Position numbers and translations under genes: made by a program
Notes under the pieces: generated by a model
Told to the model about the DNA's origin: nothing
What the model saw: only the letters and a program-made list of their open reading frames with translations
The model's database searches: none
Shown here: positions 1-11,749 of the stretch, piece by piece
Layout: every line of letters begins with the position of its first letter
How positions within the stretch are numbered: position 1 is the first letter of the stretch
Origin: Rhizoclosmatium globosum
Taxonomy: Eukaryota > Chytridiomycota > Chytridiomycetes > Chytridiales > Chytriomycetaceae
Length of the DNA: 64,000 nucleotides
Direction: 5' to 3'
Assembly (NCBI GenBank): GCA_002104985.1
Contig: MCGO01000045.1
Location: 1 to 64,000 of the forward strand

Positions 1-906
1 TTTGTGGAGGCGCCAGACCTGGTTTGGGTTACCGTTGGAGTGGCCTAGTGGTTGCTTCATGTAGATCGGCTCGTCTAGTGTACCATAAAGGTAAGCCGAG
101 CTGATGTCAATCATGCGCGTGGACCAGTTGTGAAGAGCTGTTAGTGCAAGTAACCATCGTAAGGTAGCAGACCGCATAACTGGTGAGTAGGTTTCGAAGT
201 AGTAGCCCCAGCGTTGAGAGTAGCCTTGGGCGACCAGTCGAGCTTTGTAGCGTTCAATTGATTCGTCTGGATTCATCTTGAGCTTGTATACCCATTTACA
301 TCCAACAATGTTGACTCCGGTAGGTTTGTTGACAAGGGTGAACGTGCCGTTGCTGAGAAGGGATTGAATTTCTTGTAGTTCAGCGTTGTGCCATTCTTTG
401 TAGGCTGGACTGCTCATCGCTTCGTTCCGAGTCTTTGGGTCGGGTAGCGGTTGTGCGGCAAGCCAGGCAGTAGCAAAGTCGGTAGTATCCTCTGGATCCA
501 GCGGGAAGTTGATCGAGAGCAGGTCCACTGGTTCCGTGGTTTCAACATCCAAGTTAGATTGAAACAAGTCGGCCACCGGGTCATCAATGGGCTTGAAGGT
601 GAAGAGAGCGACTCCTTTTCCGGCCAAGCGTCCTGATCGGCGGAGAGTGGTTGGCTCTGGCGCTGTACGGGCAGTCACCGCTGGTTGTAGATAGGGATGT
701 GGTCGCGACTTTGTAGTGGTGTGTGAAGTTGGAGTCTGATGGGGAGGTTGGTGTTTTAGTGATTGTTTTGGGAAGGGTAGTTTGGGGTTGGAGGTTATCA
801 GTTGCTGTTTCGCTAAGTTGTTAAGCAAGACGTCAGTTCTAGCGTACTGATTCCAGTTGGTTTCAAGTTGAAGTAGGGGTGTGCTGATGCGTCCAACAGC
901 GACACA
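1..906 (-). pseudogene. Copia reverse transcriptase (RVT_2), partial
   Basis: This minus-strand frame is open from about 906 to the window edge. It begins with a Pro/Ser/Thr-rich linker, then carries hallmark Copia RT blocks: an EAMSSPAYKEWHNAELQEI-type start, VGCKWVYKLK, YKARLVAQGYSQ and the ISSAYLYGTLDEPIYMKQP stretch. In active RTs that last stretch is usually DVxxAFLxGxL, so 'DISSAYLYG' fits with the first catalytic Asp kept. The YVDD box is outside the window. The frame differs from the integrase frame, so a frameshift separates them. Confidence 0.88.
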
Positions 907-994
907 TTATTCCAGTCCTTGTTTGGTGGAAAGTGCACGCAGTCCAATGTGAGGTGCGATTTAGGGGTAGTGAGTGAAGATGGGATGGGGTTGA

Positions 995-2161
995 TCAGAC
1001 CTTTCCAGTCTTCGAGGTTCCAACAGGTGTATTAGTGACAGTCGAGTTGGAGGAGGAGGATTTGATGACATTGTAGTTGGGCTTTGGAGCGGGTTTGTGG
1101 CGTCTCAAAGCGTCCAGTGTAGTGTCATGGAGGGTGTTGTCGAGGATGATGGCGGCGAGCACTTTTTGCTCGGTCGTGGCCATGTTCGAATTGTCAACAT
1201 TTTTTGTAAAGAGCGAATCATATACAGTTGTGTTGACGTGGTGTTTGGCTGGCACTCCGGGGAAGGTGTCCTCAAAGAAGGTACAGTCGCGAAATCGGCG
1301 GATGATGACTTCGGCGGAGGCGAGGTCGACAAGTTTGACAAGTGATGGTGACTGGAATCCAACGTAGACAGCAACGCGTCCCCGTGGCTCAACTTTGGAG
1401 ATCTTGTCGGATTTGTCAAGCATGTAGATGGTCTTGCAGCCAAAGGCCCTAATGTGGGAGGTGCGGGGCTGGACTTTGGTTAATGCAAATACAGGTGACG
1501 AGATATTTAGCTTCAAGACAGGTCCAATGTTCTTGAGAGCTACAGCGTGGTCAAAGGCAAGTCCCCAACGGTTGTGTGGATAGGGCTTGGTCTCGGAGGC
1601 TTGTTCGATGAGTGCGCGGGTCATTTTGGTGAGTATTCCAATAGGCCACTTGACTTTGCCGTTCTGGGAGGAAGATTTTTGCGCGGTTTTCTCCAGTTGG
1701 ATGCCTTTTACAAGGCAGTATTCCTCAAAAGAGTCGGAGCTTCCTAGTTCCCCTGGATCGACGCGGATAATCTTGACGTTGATGTCGTGGTATTCCTTGA
1801 TACGTTCGATGATGCACATGGAGTAGAAGAGGGCTTCATCCTTGTGCTCAAGTTGAGCGTGCCAGTTGAAGGTGCTCCCGTTGCAAGCGCCGACCAGAAC
1901 GAATGGAAACTTGTTGTCGTGCGGCGGTACAATTTCCAAGATATCAAAATGGATCATGTAGCCTGGAGGGTGGCGGGGTGATGGTGTCCCGGTCATAGGG
2001 GCCAAGTTGCGAGTTGTTTTGGCACAAATTTCGCAGAGTTGGGGCTTGGGAGGTAGTTTAATGGGTGGAAGGTCAGGGGACGTTCGTTCTTTCATCATAT
2101 GGCGGAGTCGGTCGATGGACATGTGGCCAAATCGTTGATGAAGGGTGTTGGCTTGCTTCAA
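995..2161 (-). pseudogene. Copia integrase domain, frameshifted and probably inactive
   Basis: The 388-residue frame begins with the zinc-binding HHCC end (LHQRFGH ... CEIC). It continues through an rve-type core with an Asp in HFDILE and an Asp in IIRVDPGE. The usual third acidic residue lies in an 'NGxxER' motif, but here it reads QNGKVKWPIG, so the catalytic Glu appears replaced. The upstream frame (2158-2721) ends with a 4-base overlap in another frame, so the pre-integrase domain is split. The C-terminal part resembles the Copia integrase tail ahead of RT. Confidence 0.85.
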
Positions 2162-2790
2162 GAGTAGTTTTGTCTTTCAGCGTAGCGAGCAAGTTGCTCT
2201 GGGGTAAGGTCTTTTACTTGTTTATCCTCAAGTTTGGCAGAAAGTAGGGCAGCAGAACTGGTCGCTACTTCAGTGTAGCCAAGGTACGGGAGGAAATGGC
2301 GTCCAAACAGGAGTTTGGTCCGTAGGATGACTGGGTGGTCCGCTTTGGGGTCAGGCGAGATGGTTTGGAAGATGTAACCGGGCTCTCTAGCAAGTGAAAC
2401 AAAGTGGAAACCGGAGTTCTCAATATCATTGGTGGATATGAGACAGGCCGTGGCTTGAGGGCAATAGTTCGCGTCTGTCAAGATAATAAAGTATCCATCG
2501 GCGATTGGGATGGCGGCGGTACCGGTTCCTGTTTTCAAATTATCAGTAAATGGTCTTAAATACAGTCGAGTAGTGTAGTAGTGGTCACCTTTCGATTGAA
2601 GAAGGGGTGCAGACTTGCTAGAAGTCCGTACCGTCGATTCTTTCTTCGAAAAGGACGTGAAGAAGTGCATGGTAGTCAAGATGGAACGGTTTGCACCGTT
2701 GTCAATCACGAGGGGTGGCATTGGGTCAGCAGTTTGAGTCAGATATTTTGGCCGAGTGGTGGAAAGTCCAGAGTTGGTAGAAGAGTGTAA
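2158..2790 (-). pseudogene. Copia protease and GAG-pre-integrase segment
   Basis: The frame contains VIDNGANRSIL near its start, matching the aspartic protease active site D-S/T-G-A with Asn at the second position. It ends in a short pre-integrase segment (EQLARYAERQNYS) that stops just as the integrase frame begins. It belongs to the polyprotein of the surrounding Copia element. The upstream connection to Gag is in another frame. Confidence 0.75.
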
Positions 2791-2825
2791 TGAGAGGAGA
2801 GCCCTCGTCGCAGCGCGAGGGCAAT

Positions 2826-4065
2826 TTAAAAACCCAAGCCGTAGGGTCCCCCTTCATTGTTGTCTTCTTCCGTTGGGTCTTCAGTGACGGTAAGGTTCGC
2901 GAAGACTGCCTTCAATTTTGCAGACATCTTCTTGTCCTTGGCGGCGTTCACTAAGACGTCAATGACTTCCTGGGTGGATGGTGCACAAAATGGAGTTTTT
3001 CCTTTATCTCGTCCGTCGCGGTTCCCCTGACTTTTGGTTTTGTTCTTCGAAACAAAGTCGGCATAACGGGCGTCTTTACGGCACTGCCAGGTGTAGTGAT
3101 TTCCAACCATATTGCAGGTCTTGCACTGAAACGTTGCTGGCACAGGGTTACGCGGAGTCTGGAGGGAGTTGTAGCGACTGTTGGACAGGCGGTCGTTTCC
3201 AGCACCACGTTGAGGTCGGCGATCGCGAGTGGGCTCTTCTGTGTCTTTGACAGTGAGGTTCGCGATGGCTTGCTGTGGTACGTATTCGATTTCGTCGGCA
3301 ATGGTCTCGATGAGAGTCTGAAGTTGATCCAGGTTGTGTACAACAGCGTCGGTTCCAATCTTTCCTCTCTGGTGGTGGAAGGGAGCGACCAACGAGTCCG
3401 AAATGATCGTGCGCTGTCTTGGGAAACCGAGGAGGTGTTGGAAGTGGGCGTTTTGCGGGTTGGCATTGACTGGGGTGGTGATTTGACGGAAGCGGTCGAA
3501 CAGGTCCGAGACGGAGTCAGTTGCCATCATCTTAAAGTTGATGACCTCTTTGGCAATTCGCTTGGCGTCAGCGTCAGTCATGTTGTTGCAGCGGTTGAGG
3601 ATCATTGTGAGTTGGGTGTAAAGGCAGGTACTGACAGGGTCGATGTTTACACGGAGGTGTGGGGAGATGTTGTTCTTGAGGAACAGGAGACCTCCTTTGT
3701 TTTCTCTGATGGTACCAGGGAACGTTGCAGTGGGGTTGTCAACTCCTGGAATCATCTTATAGATGTCATTGGGAGTGACGTGCGCGTGATGCAACATTCC
3801 TGGGTCGAGGAGCATGGTGTTGGCGACGTTGGCAGCTGGGATTGGGCCGTGTGCAGCCTGGACATAGCTTGTGTCGATCAAGTGGTCCAACTTGTAGTGA
3901 GCCAAGAGGCGGTTGAAGTCGTAACCCCAAGTCGTGACATTTTGTGGTCCCTTCAAGGCTGGTTGGAGCGTTAGTTTCAGTCTTATGCTGGTGATAGGGG
4001 AGTTGTAGTGTGAGGAACATACGTTCAATGGTGACGCGGTTTTCGCGGTTGTAATCAGTGGCCAT
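2826..4065 (-). pseudogene. Copia Gag
   Basis: A 400-residue capsid-like frame has a CCHC-type zinc knuckle near its C-terminus, with an unusual CX2CX5HX4C spacing (CKTC...H...C). The tail is acidic. The likely start codon at 4065 is in a different frame from most of Gag, so a frameshift lies near 4000-4028. Together with the downstream domains it identifies a Ty1/Copia element. Confidence 0.82.
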
Positions 4066-4244
4066 TTTGTTTGGGTCTTTTGAACGATGTTTTTTGTTTT
4101 AAAGTAAAGTTCAGAGTTGTTGTTTGTACTCCTCTTATAGTTTGGTTTACTTTGAAACGTGGGGGGTTAAAATTCCGGTGAAATGTTGAAATTCAGTCTC
4201 GGAATATTACGAAATTGCTATTTCGCGTTTCGGAGTATTTCCAA

Positions 4245-4796
4245 ATGGGCTGTCGTGTTTGGACAGCTTGTTTCGATTTGTCAGTATTTTTGGAAATAGA
4301 AAGTTTCATGACAATGCTTCAAGCGTCGATGTCAAGTGCTACTTTATTTGAACAAGACTCAGGCTCAATGGTGGTAAATACGATTGAGGTTCAAGTGGGA
4401 GTCAGTGGTCGTGAAGGTGGTGAGGATTCGAACTATTTTTGGACTTTCGCCGACTTTTGGGATGTTGTCGAGGCGGAAGTGTGCAGTGAATCTGAGCGTT
4501 TTGTCGAAGATTCTGACGATGAGATGCCAGAGTTGGTCGATTGGGTTGACCGTAGTGATTATGGAATGCCTATGAGGCGACCAAGGTTGGTGGCAGAAGG
4601 TTTTGGACAGTCTCGTTGGGTTTCAGCAGGGAGCGCTGAGGGGGATTATGAGGTTACGCCGTGGATGCAACAATATGTTGCGGAGTTGGCGAAGATGGTG
4701 AATTTGGGTGTGTATAAGGAGGTTCGGTACGTTGACAGTGTCCTCGTTTATAGTGAGGATGGCATTGTGGCAATCGTCCATACTCGTCGTATTTAA
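4245..4796 (+). CDS. Hypothetical acidic protein, doubtful
   Basis: An open frame of about 180 residues begins just beyond the Copia 5' end and stops exactly where the 372-bp tandem repeats begin. The predicted product is acidic, with a Glu/Asp-rich middle and no domain I recognise. There is no signal peptide or intron evidence. It could be part of the Copia LTR region or a chance frame in AT-poor DNA. Confidence 0.25.
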   Translation: MGCRVWTACFDLSVFLEIESFMTMLQASMSSATLFEQDSGSMVVNTIEVQVGVSGREGGEDSNYFWTFADFWDVVEAEVCSESERFVEDSDDEMPELVDWVDRSDYGMPMRRPRLVAEGFGQSRWVSAGSAEGDYEVTPWMQQYVAELAKMVNLGVYKEVRYVDSVLVYSEDGIVAIVHTRRI

Positions 4797-5910
4797 GATT
4801 TTTGAATTCGATGACTGAGATTTGTTATTTAGTATTGTTTTTGAGTGAGGGTTGAGAGGAGTAAAGGAGTATTCTTGATAGTGTTTCAAAGTGTCGTGTT
4901 TCAGATTCTGAAACGTTCTCCAAACAAGGGGATACATGGGTAACTTAGCGTAGCTTTAGTGGAGTGGAAGACTCTTAATCTATTGGAAGTGGTGCCCGGG
5001 GCGTGCGGTGGAGACGGAGGTCGGGATGGAGTCGGAGGCACGGGAGGGGCACGGGATGGGAATATCGGAAAGAGATTATTAAATTTATTCGGGTATGTTA
5101 ACTCATCATTACTTTGTACACCTGAGAGCTCACTGTCACCCAGTATCTCGGTTGCCCGGGAACTGGAAGATTTTTGAATTCGATGACTGAGATTTGTTAT
5201 TTAGTATTGTTTTTGAGTGAGGGTTGAGAGGAGTAAAGGAGTATTCTTGATAGTGTTTCAAAGTGTCGTGTTTCAGATTCTGAAACGTTCTCCAAACAAG
5301 GGGATACATGGGTAACTTAGCGTAGCTTTAGTGGAGTGGAAGACTCTTAATCTATTGGAAGTGGTGCCCGGGGCGTGCGGTGGAGACGGAGGTCGGGATG
5401 GAGTCGGAGGCACGGGAGGGGCACGGGATGGGAATATCGGAAAGAGATTATTAAATTTATTCGGGTATGTTAACTCATCATTACTTTGTACACCTGAGAG
5501 CTCACTGTCACCCAGTATCTCGGTTGCCCGGGAACTGGAAGATTTTTGAATTCGATGACTGAGATTTGTTATTTAGTATTGTTTTTGAGTGAGGGTTGAG
5601 AGGAGTAAAGGAGTATTCTTGATAGTGTTTCAAAGTGTCGTGTTTCAGATTCTGAAACGTTCTCCAAACAAGGGGATACATGGGTAACTTAGCGTAGCTT
5701 TAGTGGAGTGGAAGACTCTTAATCTATTGGAAGTGGTGCCCGGGGCGTGCGGTGGAGACGGAGGTCGGGATGGAGTCGGAGGCACGGGAGGGGCACGGGA
5801 TGGGAATATCGGAAAGAGATTATTAAATTTATTCGGGTATGTTAACTCATCATTACTTTGTACACCTGAGAGCTCACTGTCACCCAGTATCTCGGTTGCC
5901 CGGGAACTGG
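4795..5910. repeat. Three perfect tandem copies of a 372-bp unit
   Basis: Units run 4795-5166, 5167-5538 and 5539-5910, and I see no differences between them. Each starts aagatttttgaattcgatg and ends cgggaactgg. Each contains a short palindrome (tttcag-att-ctgaaa) and a GC-rich purine stretch. The 72-residue frame repeated in each unit is a by-product of the repeat and has no recognisable domain. Complete identity implies recent amplification or gene conversion. The next 390 bases (5911-6306) hold no gene that I can see. Confidence 0.95.
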
Positions 5911-6306
5911 CTTCCAATAAATAGGACCCCCATTGGACCCCCATACACCCCCTTTCACAGCCATACAGATGCACCCTTGACACTGAGTCCAACTCTGTTG
6001 CCACTAACAGTCAAAGTATGCACGTTCAAACTGGTAGCACAAGTTTCAGATTCTCCTGATTTATTTTGGGTGAGTTGGTTTCCACGTGATTACTAATCAA
6101 CACCAAACCGTCACAATCAGATTGGCTTCAATTCACAAACAAATACTTTGTTTCACTGTGTTTGATGTGTATTAACACACCTATTCAGTTATTAAAAAGG
6201 AAAATAATACATAGACATAACAAAAAACATCAAAGTAACTGAATAAATACAATTCTCTTCTTTATGCCAAAAACAATGAACGTTACAAAATTGCATCCAA
6301 AAACAA

Positions 6307-9300
6307 TCACCGAATGCGCCACTTACTCTCCTCCCCTACCCCCTTCCCCAAGGTAACGGTCCTCTGATTCCACTCCTCCCACGTCCTCAATGCAACAACA
6401 GAAGGATCAAAAACCTCCTCCCCACTCTTCACACCATGATGCCCCTCTTTATCACCCCCCTTCACTTCCCCATGAACCATACGCGTCTGTCCCCAACTAA
6501 AATCGTCAAAATGCCAGAACGCATATGTCGGGAGTACAAAATTCCATAACGGGAGGGAAAGGATGTATACACCGAGCCAGCCAATATACTCCATCTGTCG
6601 CGTTGTTACGACAATCATTAGACCAGGGAGGCCGAGAATGAAGAGGAGGAGGAGCATGGGGATGAGCTGGACTTGTCCTGTTACGGCTGTTTGGATGAGG
6701 AGGAAGATTGTGAAACTGATGGCGGCTGGTAGGACTACAGTTCCGACAAGTTCGAGCTGTGGAGGGATAGTGGTTAGAAATATACAGATGGGGAGGAATT
6801 AGGGCACTTACAAATACAACAAACTGCATGCTGAAACAGAATACACCACATAAATCTCCAACCAACAATAACTCCATCAAGTTATGTATTGTAGAATTAA
6901 TCCATCGCCGCCGTTGACTTAACAAGACCTTAAATTCATCCGGAACAACAGTATGGCAGATTGCTTGGGGGACAAACATCATTTTCCGTCGTGGAAAGTT
7001 CCGAAGCATCAATGTAGAGAGAAATCGGTCTTCACCGAGAAGAAGTAGGTTCCTTTTATGTAAGGTTTCAACAATGTTTTCAGAATACTCGTCGACAATG
7101 TCCGGGTTGATGAGAAGCGGGACGATTTCGTTGTTTCCTTTCTTGGCTTTTATTCGGTACATGCTAAAGCATCCTGTTTGGTTAAAAGTTAGGTTGAATT
7201 TATTGTTTCATTGATATTGCTTACCCGGTAAACACGTAACGCCTCCAAATACGCTCTCAAAGGCTTTTCCAAGATGATGACTGGCGTAGTACTCAAATAC
7301 CTGGATCATCGTGACCCAACTTTGAAACTTATTCCGTACTTTCGTCTCACCACAAAGCCCCATGATATTCCGATCGTTCAGCATCGCCGTAATCATATGT
7401 TTTAGAGCGTGTTGGTCCACATCTGTATCAGCATCGACCATGAGAACATAATCAAACTGGGACGGCTCGACATTCATTAAGTGTTGTATCCGAAACCGCA
7501 TTTCATAATCCAAACGCGTCATCTTGTCATCAAATAAACAACGAGACAAGAAATTCATGAGGACCATTTGAGAGTCACGTTTCCCCTATCCAAAAAACGT
7601 AAGACCTAGCTACAAAAACAAAAACTCTAAAAGAAAACATACCCGATTCCCCGGCTTTCCCGCCCCATTCTCCTCTACAGTCCCACACTTGACAACAACA
7701 ACAGTCGCAACCCTCCTTCCACACTTTGTAACATACCACCCCCCATACACAACCCCCATATTCCTCTGCCGCCTCCCCTCCGCAATCGCCAAATACTCCG
7801 CCGGCCTCGGATACCCACCCCCCGAATCCAACTCAACCATCCCCAACACAATATCAGGCGTACTCCTCCCATTCCCACTCCCCGTAACAACCCCATCCGC
7901 AACAACAACCAAAAGCTTCCTCGAATCATCATACTCGCTCCTCGCAAGACTCTCCATCGTGTTCCGATACTCTCCTCGCCCTCGCTATAACACGTAACAA
8001 GCAGCAACACGTGCGGGACGCGTCGAACGCGGGGTCGACTTGTGAGACGTGGCAACGGGTGATGTGGTCTGTTCGCGTGAGGTGCGGGGCGAGGAGGTAG
8101 TAGAACCAGATGGACATGCTGAATTTGGTGAATACGAGGGCGAGGATGACGATGAGGGAGATTGTTTGGATGACGGTGCTTGCTGTGCAGCCTGTGGTTT
8201 TGGTTTCGAGGTGGCCGGTGAGGTATTGTTCTTGGAGGCAGAGGGCGAGGGAGAGGGTTTCGGGGGTTGTGAAGGCGGCGTGGGTTATGTCGTTTCCTGT
8301 TGGAGAGGATGTGAGGAGGGTGGTGAGGAGTTTTGGGTCTGCGGGTAGAGTTGTTGTGTTTAGGATGTAGTGTTGAAGACTTTGAGGGTTGAGTTGGAGG
8401 ATAGTATGTCGTCCCAGGAGAATGTTACGCGTTTTCGGGGTAAGCCGTCTAGAAGGGATAAGGATGGACAAGTTGGGAGAGACTGGTGGTTTGTATTTGA
8501 GTCTGCTGCAATGACTCCGCAATTCCATTGTAAAGTCGGATATTGCTTGCAATATGAAGGCGCGGTAAAGACTTTCGAAAGATCGAGGCTAGTATAATTG
8601 TTTCCAGATATATCCATTCCAGTTTCACTGAACAGGATACGTGACACATTGGCATAGTCGTAGGCATATCCTCGAATAATGACATGACCATATAGATCAT
8701 TCGATAGTTTGAATTTTTCAGTTGCTGTTGTATTGAAGTAGGGAACGGTCAACTCTGAAGGCGGCGGGCAAAAAGTTCTTTCCAATCCAAACGTAAGGAA
8801 TCCAACCATTCCGCACATGATGAAAATAATGAAGCACAAAGCAACCTATAATTCGATTGTGTTAGTTGAGTTTTCTGAAATCCAAGTTTTAAACAATAAT
8901 GCTCGTTCCACTCGCAATTGCCCTGGGTTAACGATTTCGTTTCGTGCCACTCACGAAACGTCTTTCGTCCTCGTGACTCTGCCTCCAGCTCGCTTCGCTC
9001 GCACTCTCTCCACACGCGACTCTCCCACCACTACTCCTCGACCTCCATAAAAGAAAAAGCATTGCACCTTCTCTCGCCAAGCTTGTTGCGCAACAGGATT
9101 CTTCTTTCCCATGAACCTCAGAATAGGAGGAATAAAGCAACACGTCAAGAGTTTAGCAAACATCGCCCATATATTCGGAAACTTTCTCGCATTCTTTTCC
9201 TTTTCTTCTTGAACTGGATCAGGATTTCGAGGTAGCGTCACACGCGTTGCACCTGATTTGAATTCAAGTCAGTTTTCACGAGTCAGAAATCATAAACTGT

Positions 9301-9690
9301 ACCAAGACGAGCAGCAGGAGGATCCGCCGAAGGACTTCTGAGCATTGGTTTCGCACGTTTGATAGTAGGAATCCTGTCGAGTCGAGTCAGGGTGCTCTTC
9401 AGGGTTCCGCTGTCGACAGCACCGCGTCTGTCCATTGAAGGGATTCCATAGAGAGAATTGTGTGTTCTTCGCGGAAGCAGAGACGGATGCGGAGAAGAAA
9501 AGAAGGATGCGCGGTTGGCGTTATTGTTATTGTGGGCAGTGTCGTCTTCGATGAGGATCGCGTCGGAAGTGGTTGATTGAGATTGTGTTGTTTGTTGTTG
9601 TTGCGGCAGAGAAGACAGGCGATTGATGTGTTTGTGATGAGACGAGCCAGTTGGAGGACCGAGCTGCCGCCGTGTCGCCGCGGATGCCAT
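6307..9690 (-). CDS. CHS3: Class IV-type chitin synthase (Chs3/ChsD family)
   Basis: Processive membrane GT2 enzyme that polymerises UDP-GlcNAc into wall chitin. Six exons fit GT-AG: 9690-9303, 9252-9068, 8845-7643, 7586-7225, 7173-6812 and 6756-6307. The N-terminus is Ser/Gln-rich. Then come the family's [10 protein letters not shown] block, a TM pair, an extracytoplasmic region and, C-terminally, the catalytic set: [29 protein letters not shown] and the QRRRWINST product-binding motif. Further TM segments and [14 protein letters not shown] follow. Three one-base breaks fall in exon 3 (about 8365, 8020 and 7965), all compatible with missing homopolymer bases. Motifs downstream are intact, so I read it as a functional gene with sequence errors; a pseudogene is possible. 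It shares a 139-bp promoter region with SLD5. Confidence 0.92.
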
Positions 9691-9754
9691 TAAGGTCGAC
9701 CTAGAGAGAAAGAGGGTTCTAGATGGTGGATGGAAAAAGGGTTGATGCTACTTA

Positions 9755-9762
9755 GGCGGGAA
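9755..9762 (+). promoter_or_regulatory. Candidate E2F-type site in the CHS/SLD5 bidirectional promoter
   Basis: GGCGGGAA (TTCCCGCC on the other strand) matches the E2F/DP consensus and sits 67 bp before the SLD5 start codon. A second GC block, GGGCGGG, follows at 9771. Early-diverging fungi are known to retain E2F. The functional assignment is inference from one motif. Confidence 0.4.
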
Positions 9763-9829
9763 CTCTTTTTGGGCGGGCCACATTACTTGTCCAGAACCTG
9801 TCTTCGAACCAACACCTACTGACACTGTA

Positions 9830-10749
9830 ATGCTCGCCAACACCGACACCCACGACACCACCGACACCACCGACACCGACGACATCCAACTACTCACCCA
9901 GGCCTGGATCAACGAACGCGGCGCTCCAGAGATCCTCGCCTTCGAAGGCCAAGTCATCGATCGCCTGCTTGAACTCCTGCGCGCTCAGGAGGAACACGTT
10001 GAGGAACTTTCAAACGACGATGCCAACGATATCGACTTTGTGAGGAGTGTTTACCTGCACGAGGCCGATAGAGTAAAGTTTGTGCTGCAGTCGTACTTGC
10101 GGACAAGGCTGTTCAAGGTTACCTACTCTCTCTAGCCCCTTTTGAATGATTTCCTAATACTTCTAATTAGATTGAGCAAAAGACTCTGGCTATCCTCAAG
10201 AGCCCAGAGTATCAGGCTTGTTTGTCCGAATCTGAGCTCGCATACGCACAACGGTAACGAACAGCTCTTGCACGACAACTTAAAACACACAACTGACGCG
10301 AATCAATAGTTTCAATCAAATAGTACAGGAGACATATGAGAAATCGTTCCTTCTCGACTCATTGCCACCTTCCCTTCAAAGCATGGATGACCCAAACATT
10401 GGTACCACAATACACCCCGTCTCTATTCTCTTTACTGATTATAATGCAGTTGGGGCTCCGGATCTGAATCAGGCAGTCTTTTTCCGTACCAAAGTAGACT
10501 TTGGTGACCACCTGCTACCAAAGTGAGTAAACAGATGATATCTTCTGAAGCGATGGAACTATATTCGAAGTGACGGAATACAGAGTAGTTGATACGTCGT
10601 GAATGAGATTGTTGCAAAGAGATGAATTTCCAAAACTAACCATTCTTTGCAGTGGCGAAACCTTGGATCTCAGTAAAAACAAAATATATCTGCTGCGATA
10701 CAATACCATCAAGGCATTGCTCAAGAACGGAGCAATTGAGTTGATCTAA
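9830..10749 (+). CDS. SLD5: GINS complex subunit SLD5
   Basis: SLD5 joins PSF1-3 in the GINS part of the CMG replicative helicase in the nucleus. Five exons splice in frame: 9830-10117, 10171-10253, 10310-10401, 10450-10522 and 10653-10749. The N-terminal half is the alpha-helical GINS A domain (LLTQAWINERGAPEIL ... SYLRTRLFK), a typical Sld5 signature. The end (LLRYNTIKALLKNGAIELI) is the beta-type B domain at the C-terminus, as expected for Sld5. Its length of about 210 residues is normal. The promoter is shared with the chitin synthase and carries an E2F-like site. Confidence 0.9.
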
Positions 10750-11093
10750 ATAATACCCAATAAAAGCACAGTATCCTCTTTGACATAACATTAATAGCAC
10801 GTGTTAGAGCACCATAACATAAATAACTGAAACACCGCGTGGCCATGTCAGGAACAGCCAAGGGGGTAAGTCTGTTTCGAGTAATGGAGAGTTGTTCTCC
10901 TTTCTCGATCTCCCTCTTCTACCCAAAAAAGGTGAGGCCCACCCACCACCACCACCCACTCCATCCCCATCCCCTAGGAGCATCACACCGACCATCAGAC
11001 CCGCACAATCGAATCTATGATGTCCCTGGACCTCCATAATGACCCTCTGATCCATCTACGATGCCTGAATGCTAACTTATTGTCCTTAGGAAA

Positions 11094-11614
11094 ATGACTG
11101 TGAGTACCACCTCAGATGCCGACCTCTCCTCAAACCGATCGTCGAAACCGCCGTCTCCTCAAACCCTACTCGAATCAAAGTATTGAAGCTATGAACGGGA
11201 TCTGGAGTTATGAGAGGGAGGGAAAGGAAGTGCTGAAGGAGAGACGTCTCAAACAGATCCACATCAAACCAACAATTGAGGCGCAGTCACTAAATCCCAT
11301 CAAACAGCTCGCCATCGACCTCCTCAACCCACTCGAGTCCTCCGAGAAGCGTGCCCACAAGCTCAAGAGACTTGTGCAGAGCCCAAACTCCTTCTTCATG
11401 GACGTTAAGTGCTCTGGTAAGGCTACACCCCCTCTGCTTCCCTTCCCCCCCGTACTAATCTGTGCAAAAAAAAGGATGCTTCAACATCACCACCGTCTTC
11501 AGCCACGCTCAGACCGTTGTTATCTGTGGTGGATGTGCTACCGTTCTCTCCCAGCCAACTGGAGGAAAGGCCCGTTTGACTGAGGGTTGCTCCTTCCGTA
11601 GAAAGCAGAACTAA
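11094..11614 (+). CDS. RPS27: 40S ribosomal protein eS27
   Basis: Zinc-finger protein of the small ribosomal subunit. Exons are 11094-11099 (only two codons), 11308-11416 and 11475-11614. The mature protein of about 84 residues contains [30 protein letters not shown] and [18 protein letters not shown]. The four zinc cysteines (C..C..C..C) are in place. A 5' non-coding exon ending near 10868 (followed by gtaagt) may precede it, with an acceptor at 11089. The gene appears intact. Confidence 0.95.
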
Positions 11615-11749
11615 ATTATGTCAATATTTTGCATAGTTTATTGAGTCCTGTTTTTATGTTGAATAATGTTGGTTCTGTTCCTTCATCTCTGAAGGCGCCA
11701 AATAAATAAAAATACTTCGAACGGTTTATACATGTTTTATTGAGTGGAT

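Larger units (their letters stand above)
1..4066 (-). mobile_element. Degenerate Ty1/Copia LTR retrotransposon, cut by the window edge
   Basis: On the minus strand the order is Gag, protease, integrase, reverse transcriptase, which is the Copia order (integrase before RT). The 3' part of RT, the RNase H and the 3' LTR lie beyond position 1. The coding sequence is broken between Gag and protease, at about 2160 (pre-integrase to integrase) and between 995 and 906 (integrase to RT), so no single polyprotein can be read. I could not delimit the 5' LTR or a primer-binding site upstream of Gag. A TATA-like CTATAAGAGG lies on the minus strand near 4130. The element looks non-autonomous. Confidence 0.9.

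Noticed and set aside
4795..5910. CRISPR array or rDNA spacer
   Set aside because: Units are long, perfect and contiguous without spacers, the genome is eukaryotic, and no rRNA sequence is present.
4959..5924. Three identical 72-residue frames
   Set aside because: They reflect the 372-bp tandem repeat. The peptide has no known domain, and no codon-level evidence of selection can be seen because the copies are identical.
7600..8400. Chitin synthase as a pseudogene
   Set aside because: The three breaks are single bases, and all catalytic motifs and splice sites are intact. The same kind of break hits BiP and other essential genes.
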